Made by a program: the position numbers and the translations under genes. A model generated the notes under the pieces. That model saw only the letters and a program-made list of their open reading frames with translations, did not search any database and had not been told where the DNA came from. 64,000 nucleotides of DNA from Owenweeksia hongkongensis DSM 17368 (GTDB lineage Bacteria; Bacteroidota; Bacteroidia; Flavobacteriales; Schleiferiaceae): the NCBI RefSeq assembly GCF_000236705.1, contig NC_016599.1, positions 372,001 through 436,000 of the forward strand. Direction: 5' to 3'. Positions 61,640-64,000 of the stretch are shown in pieces. The stretch's first letter is position 1. Every line of letters begins with the position of its first letter.

Positions 61640-62887
61640 ATGAACTTAGTAGCTGATAAGCTGAGCTCAAAAGATGCCATTGAGTTGGAAAATAAATACG
61701 GAGCCCATAACTACCACCCACTTCCTGTGGTGCTGGACAAAGGTGAAGGCGTATTTGTGTGGGATTTGGAAGGAAAAAAATACTATGACTTTTTATCAGC
61801 CTATTCGGCTATCAATCAAGGACATTGTCATCCAAGAATTATAGGAGCACTTAAGGCGCAAGCCGAGCGTATTACGCTTACCAGCCGTGCTTTCTTCAAC
61901 TCGCGCTTAGGTGAGTTTGAAAAATACATGAGTGAGTATTTTGGTTTTGACAAAGTACTGGCCATGAATAGTGGTGCCGAAGCTGTGGAAACGGCTATCA
62001 AAATTGCACGTAAGTGGGGTTATGAAAAGAAAGGTGTAGAAGAGCACGAAGCGCAAATTATTGTTGCTAAAAACAACTTTCACGGACGTACCACTACCAT
62101 TATTTCATTTTCTAATGATGAAGATGCACGTAAAAACTTTGGCCCTTATACACCTGGTTTTATCAAGGTAGATTATGATAATGTGGATTCTCTGGAAGAA
62201 GCTATAAAGAGTAGTAAAAACGTTGTAGCATTTCTTGTTGAGCCTATTCAAGGTGAAGCGGGTGTATTTGTACCGCAAGATGGATACCTTACTGCTGCAC
62301 GTGAACTTTGCGCTCAAAACAATGTGCTTTTTATTGCTGACGAAATTCAAACAGGAATTGCCCGTACGGGAAATCTTTTGGCTGTAGATCACGAAGGTGT
62401 GAAGCCGGATATGTTGATTCTTGGAAAAGCGTTGAGCGGTGGTGTTTACCCGGTTTCTGCGGTTTTGGCTAATGATGACATTATGAATGTAATCAAGCCC
62501 GGGCAACACGGTTCTACTTTTGGTGGAAACCCATTGGCCGCAGCCGTAGCCATGGAAGCTCTTGAAGTAGTAAAAGACGAGAAGCTTGCCGAAAATGCTT
62601 TCGAAATGGGAGAGCTTTTCCGTGAGAAAATGAACGAGTATATTTCTAAAAACAGTTTGGTGAAGCTAGTTCGTGGTCGCGGTTTGCTTAATGCCATCGT
62701 AATTAATGATAGCGAGGATAGCAGTACAGCTTGGGATATTTGTGTGGCTTTGAAAGACAATGGTCTTTTGGCTAAGCCAACCCATGGAAATATTATCCGT
62801 TTTGCGCCACCATTGGTAATGAACAGAGAGCAAATTTTGGATTGTGTTGATATTATTACCAGCACTATTTCAAAGTTTGAGAAATAA
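61640..62887 (+). CDS. rocD: Ornithine aminotransferase
   Basis: A 415-aa class III PLP aminotransferase: the fold contains MNSGAEAVETAIKIARKWGY (near 114-133), FHGRTTTIISFSND, EPIQGEAG, the Asp pair in FIADEIQTGI and the Schiff-base Lys in LILGKALSGGVYP. It converts ornithine and 2-oxoglutarate to glutamate semialdehyde and glutamate, part of arginine breakdown to proline or glutamate. Length and motifs match OAT. ATG start. It is divergent from rlmD with about 80 bp between, in which no clear promoter is seen. Confidence 0.93.
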   Translation: MNLVADKLSSKDAIELENKYGAHNYHPLPVVLDKGEGVFVWDLEGKKYYDFLSAYSAINQGHCHPRIIGALKAQAERITLTSRAFFNSRLGEFEKYMSEYFGFDKVLAMNSGAEAVETAIKIARKWGYEKKGVEEHEAQIIVAKNNFHGRTTTIISFSNDEDARKNFGPYTPGFIKVDYDNVDSLEEAIKSSKNVVAFLVEPIQGEAGVFVPQDGYLTAARELCAQNNVLFIADEIQTGIARTGNLLAVDHEGVKPDMLILGKALSGGVYPVSAVLANDDIMNVIKPGQHGSTFGGNPLAAAVAMEALEVVKDEKLAENAFEMGELFREKMNEYISKNSLVKLVRGRGLLNAIVINDSEDSSTAWDICVALKDNGLLAKPTHGNIIRFAPPLVMNREQILDCVDIITSTISKFEK

Positions 62888-62969
62888 AAAATAGGCCTTT
62901 GTCAGGTTAATGGCATTAGGCTTAAATCTCAATGCTGATATTGTACGTACATTAAAACAAAACAACAGC

Positions 62970-63320
62970 ATGCAAGAGATTTGGGAAAGTGTTAAGACCT
63001 GGTTTTTGAGCCTTGGAGAAACTTACGGGGTAGATCCTATCATATTTGGAAGCATTTATGTGGGGGCTATCCCGTTTTTTACGCTATCTGTAGCCTGGAT
63101 AGTGCGTAATTACCGTAAGGATAAACCTATTACGATACCCGTGCTCTGTGCTGGTTTTTTCTTTGTTTCGGCATACCTTTATCTTTTTATTGTAGGAGAA
63201 AATATTCCTTGGTGGGTATATGTTTTGCTTGGCGCAATGATAGCGTATGGCGCATGGAGCACTTATCAAAGTACCAAAAAGAAGGCTCTAAAGGCCAAAG
63301 AAGAAAAAGATGACGATTAG
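62970..63320 (+). CDS. Small three-helix membrane protein
   Basis: From the ATG at 62970 a 116-aa protein with an amphipathic N-terminus (IWESVKTWFLSLG) and three hydrophobic helices (near PIIFGSIYVGAIPFFTLSVAW, split here, then VLCAGFFFVSAYLYLFI and VYVLLGAMIAYGAW). An in-frame ATG at 62910 is possible. The C-terminal tail is lysine-rich (KKKALKAKEEKDDD). No family with known function is recognised. It overlaps the start of prmC by 11 bp, which suggests co-expression. Confidence 0.72.
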   Translation: MQEIWESVKTWFLSLGETYGVDPIIFGSIYVGAIPFFTLSVAWIVRNYRKDKPITIPVLCAGFFFVSAYLYLFIVGENIPWWVYVLLGAMIAYGAWSTYQSTKKKALKAKEEKDDD

Positions 63321-64000
63321 CGATTTACAATCAAATTTTATTGAAAAGCTGGAAGGGCTTTATACCAAAGGAGAGGCAGAGCGCCTCTTTTTTATTGGAC
63401 TGGAAGATCTGATGGATATAAACCTTTCACAGTATAGAGTAGAGCAAAATCGTACTACAAAGGAGATTGACCCCAAACGTATGCTGAACTACCTTCAGGG
63501 CTTGCTTGAGGGGAAGCCTTATCAGCATTTGATAGGTGAGGTACACTTTGCTAATCTAAAGTTAAGGGTGGGGCCAGAGGCGCTTATTCCAAGGCCAGAA
63601 ACGGAGGAGCTGGCTTATCTGATTAAGGAAGAAAATGATACTGCTGCACAACTTAGTATTTTAGATATAGGCACAGGAACAGGATGCTTGGCTCTGGCTT
63701 GTGCTCATTTGTTTAAAAATTCAAATGTAGAAGCTGTTGATATTTCTAAAGAAGCTTTGGGTTTAGCTAGAGCTAATACTAAACAGAATTCACTTGATGT
63801 AAAGTTTTGGGAAGCGGACATTTTAGATAAAAGTAAATGGCCATCTGGAAATTGGGACTTGATAGTGAGCAACCCTCCATACATTGGTGAAAGCGAAGCT
63901 GTAGAAATGGATGATTTGGTAAAAGAACATGAGCCACATACAGCGCTTTTTGTGCCAGATAATGACATCCTCATTTTTTACCGAGCTATAATGGAGCTGG
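63310..64000 (+). CDS. prmC: Peptide chain release factor N5-glutamine methyltransferase (5' part)
   Basis: The frame begins with an ATG at 63310 and runs off the window. The N-terminal helical domain (to about residue 80) is followed by LIPRPETEELA, the S-adenosylmethionine loop DIGTGTGCLALACA (near 119-132) and the catalytic NPPY (Asn188-Pro-Pro-Tyr191). PrmC methylates the glutamine of the GGQ motif in release factors. It overlaps the small membrane protein gene by 11 bp. Only the 5' 230 codons lie in the window; the end is missing. Confidence 0.94.
   Translation, partial: MTISDLQSNFIEKLEGLYTKGEAERLFFIGLEDLMDINLSQYRVEQNRTTKEIDPKRMLNYLQGLLEGKPYQHLIGEVHFANLKLRVGPEALIPRPETEELAYLIKEENDTAAQLSILDIGTGTGCLALACAHLFKNSNVEAVDISKEALGLARANTKQNSLDVKFWEADILDKSKWPSGNWDLIVSNPPYIGESEAVEMDDLVKEHEPHTALFVPDNDILIFYRAIMEL

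Noticed and set aside
1-64000. CRISPR arrays, insertion sequences or prophage structural genes
   Set aside because: I saw no regularly spaced direct repeats, no transposase motifs and no phage structural genes; the M15 peptidase is a lone gene.

Overview
The window reads as a chromosomal segment of a member of the Bacteroidota, most likely a marine Flavobacteriales (Cryomorphaceae/Schleiferiaceae-like); the phylum is well supported, the family is a guess. The grounds are: secreted proteins with C-terminal type IX secretion sorting domains, PorE-like TPR/beta-propeller/OmpA proteins, DUF5683, DUF3667 and DUF5723 families, WbqC, moderately low G+C, few Shine-Dalgarno sites, and -7 elements of the TAnnTTTG type.

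Layout. 0-12.4 kb: an incomplete GAF-like start, a hypothetical protein, a J-domain/KTSC protein, an aminotransferase, a DUF3667 membrane protein, a TPR histidine kinase, two T9SS cargo proteins (M43 protease, FG-GAP protein), a small XRE regulator, a DinB-like protein with a probable frameshift, an M15 peptidase and a thrombospondin-type-3-repeat lipoprotein. 12.6-18.2 kb: a TRIC channel, a DUF262/DUF1524 (GmrSD-like) gene interrupted by one in-frame TAA, an acyl-CoA carboxylase beta subunit and an SH3 protein. 18.2-23.6 kb: a tightly packed minus-strand run parA-parB-DUF5683-dapB-lepB-wbqC. 23.7-32.8 kb: plus-strand FMN reductase, aroC, a dicarboxylate/amino-acid symporter, a giant AsmA-like protein, an orphan gene and the first PorE-like protein. 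32.8-36 kb: a hairpin repeat block, rplS, trmD, msrB and a hydrolase.

36.1-38.2 kb holds a compact two-gene unit, a PIN-like nuclease and an AAA15-type ATPase, beside a tRNA-Lys gene. It looks like an accessory, defence-type module and is my best candidate for an undescribed system. 38.4-51.3 kb: a pentapeptide-repeat protein, a kelch T9SS cargo, a rhomboid protease, a SET-domain protein, the second PorE-like protein, and two divergently arranged copies of a lipoprotein + outer-membrane DUF5723 cassette. 51.4-64 kb: small orphan genes, a DsbA-family protein, a DnaQ-GIY-YIG fusion, a nitroreductase/OhrR-like/DoxX operon, three orphan genes, rlmD, rocD, a small membrane protein and the start of prmC, which runs off the end.

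Functionally the window mixes housekeeping (segregation, lysine and chorismate pathways, signal peptidase, ribosome and tRNA/rRNA modification), envelope and type IX secretion genes, and a few accessory genes. Two larger gene-poor gaps (55.6-56.3 and 57.9-58.6 kb) carry degenerate stem-loop repeats. All functions are inferred from motifs read by eye; no database search was run.
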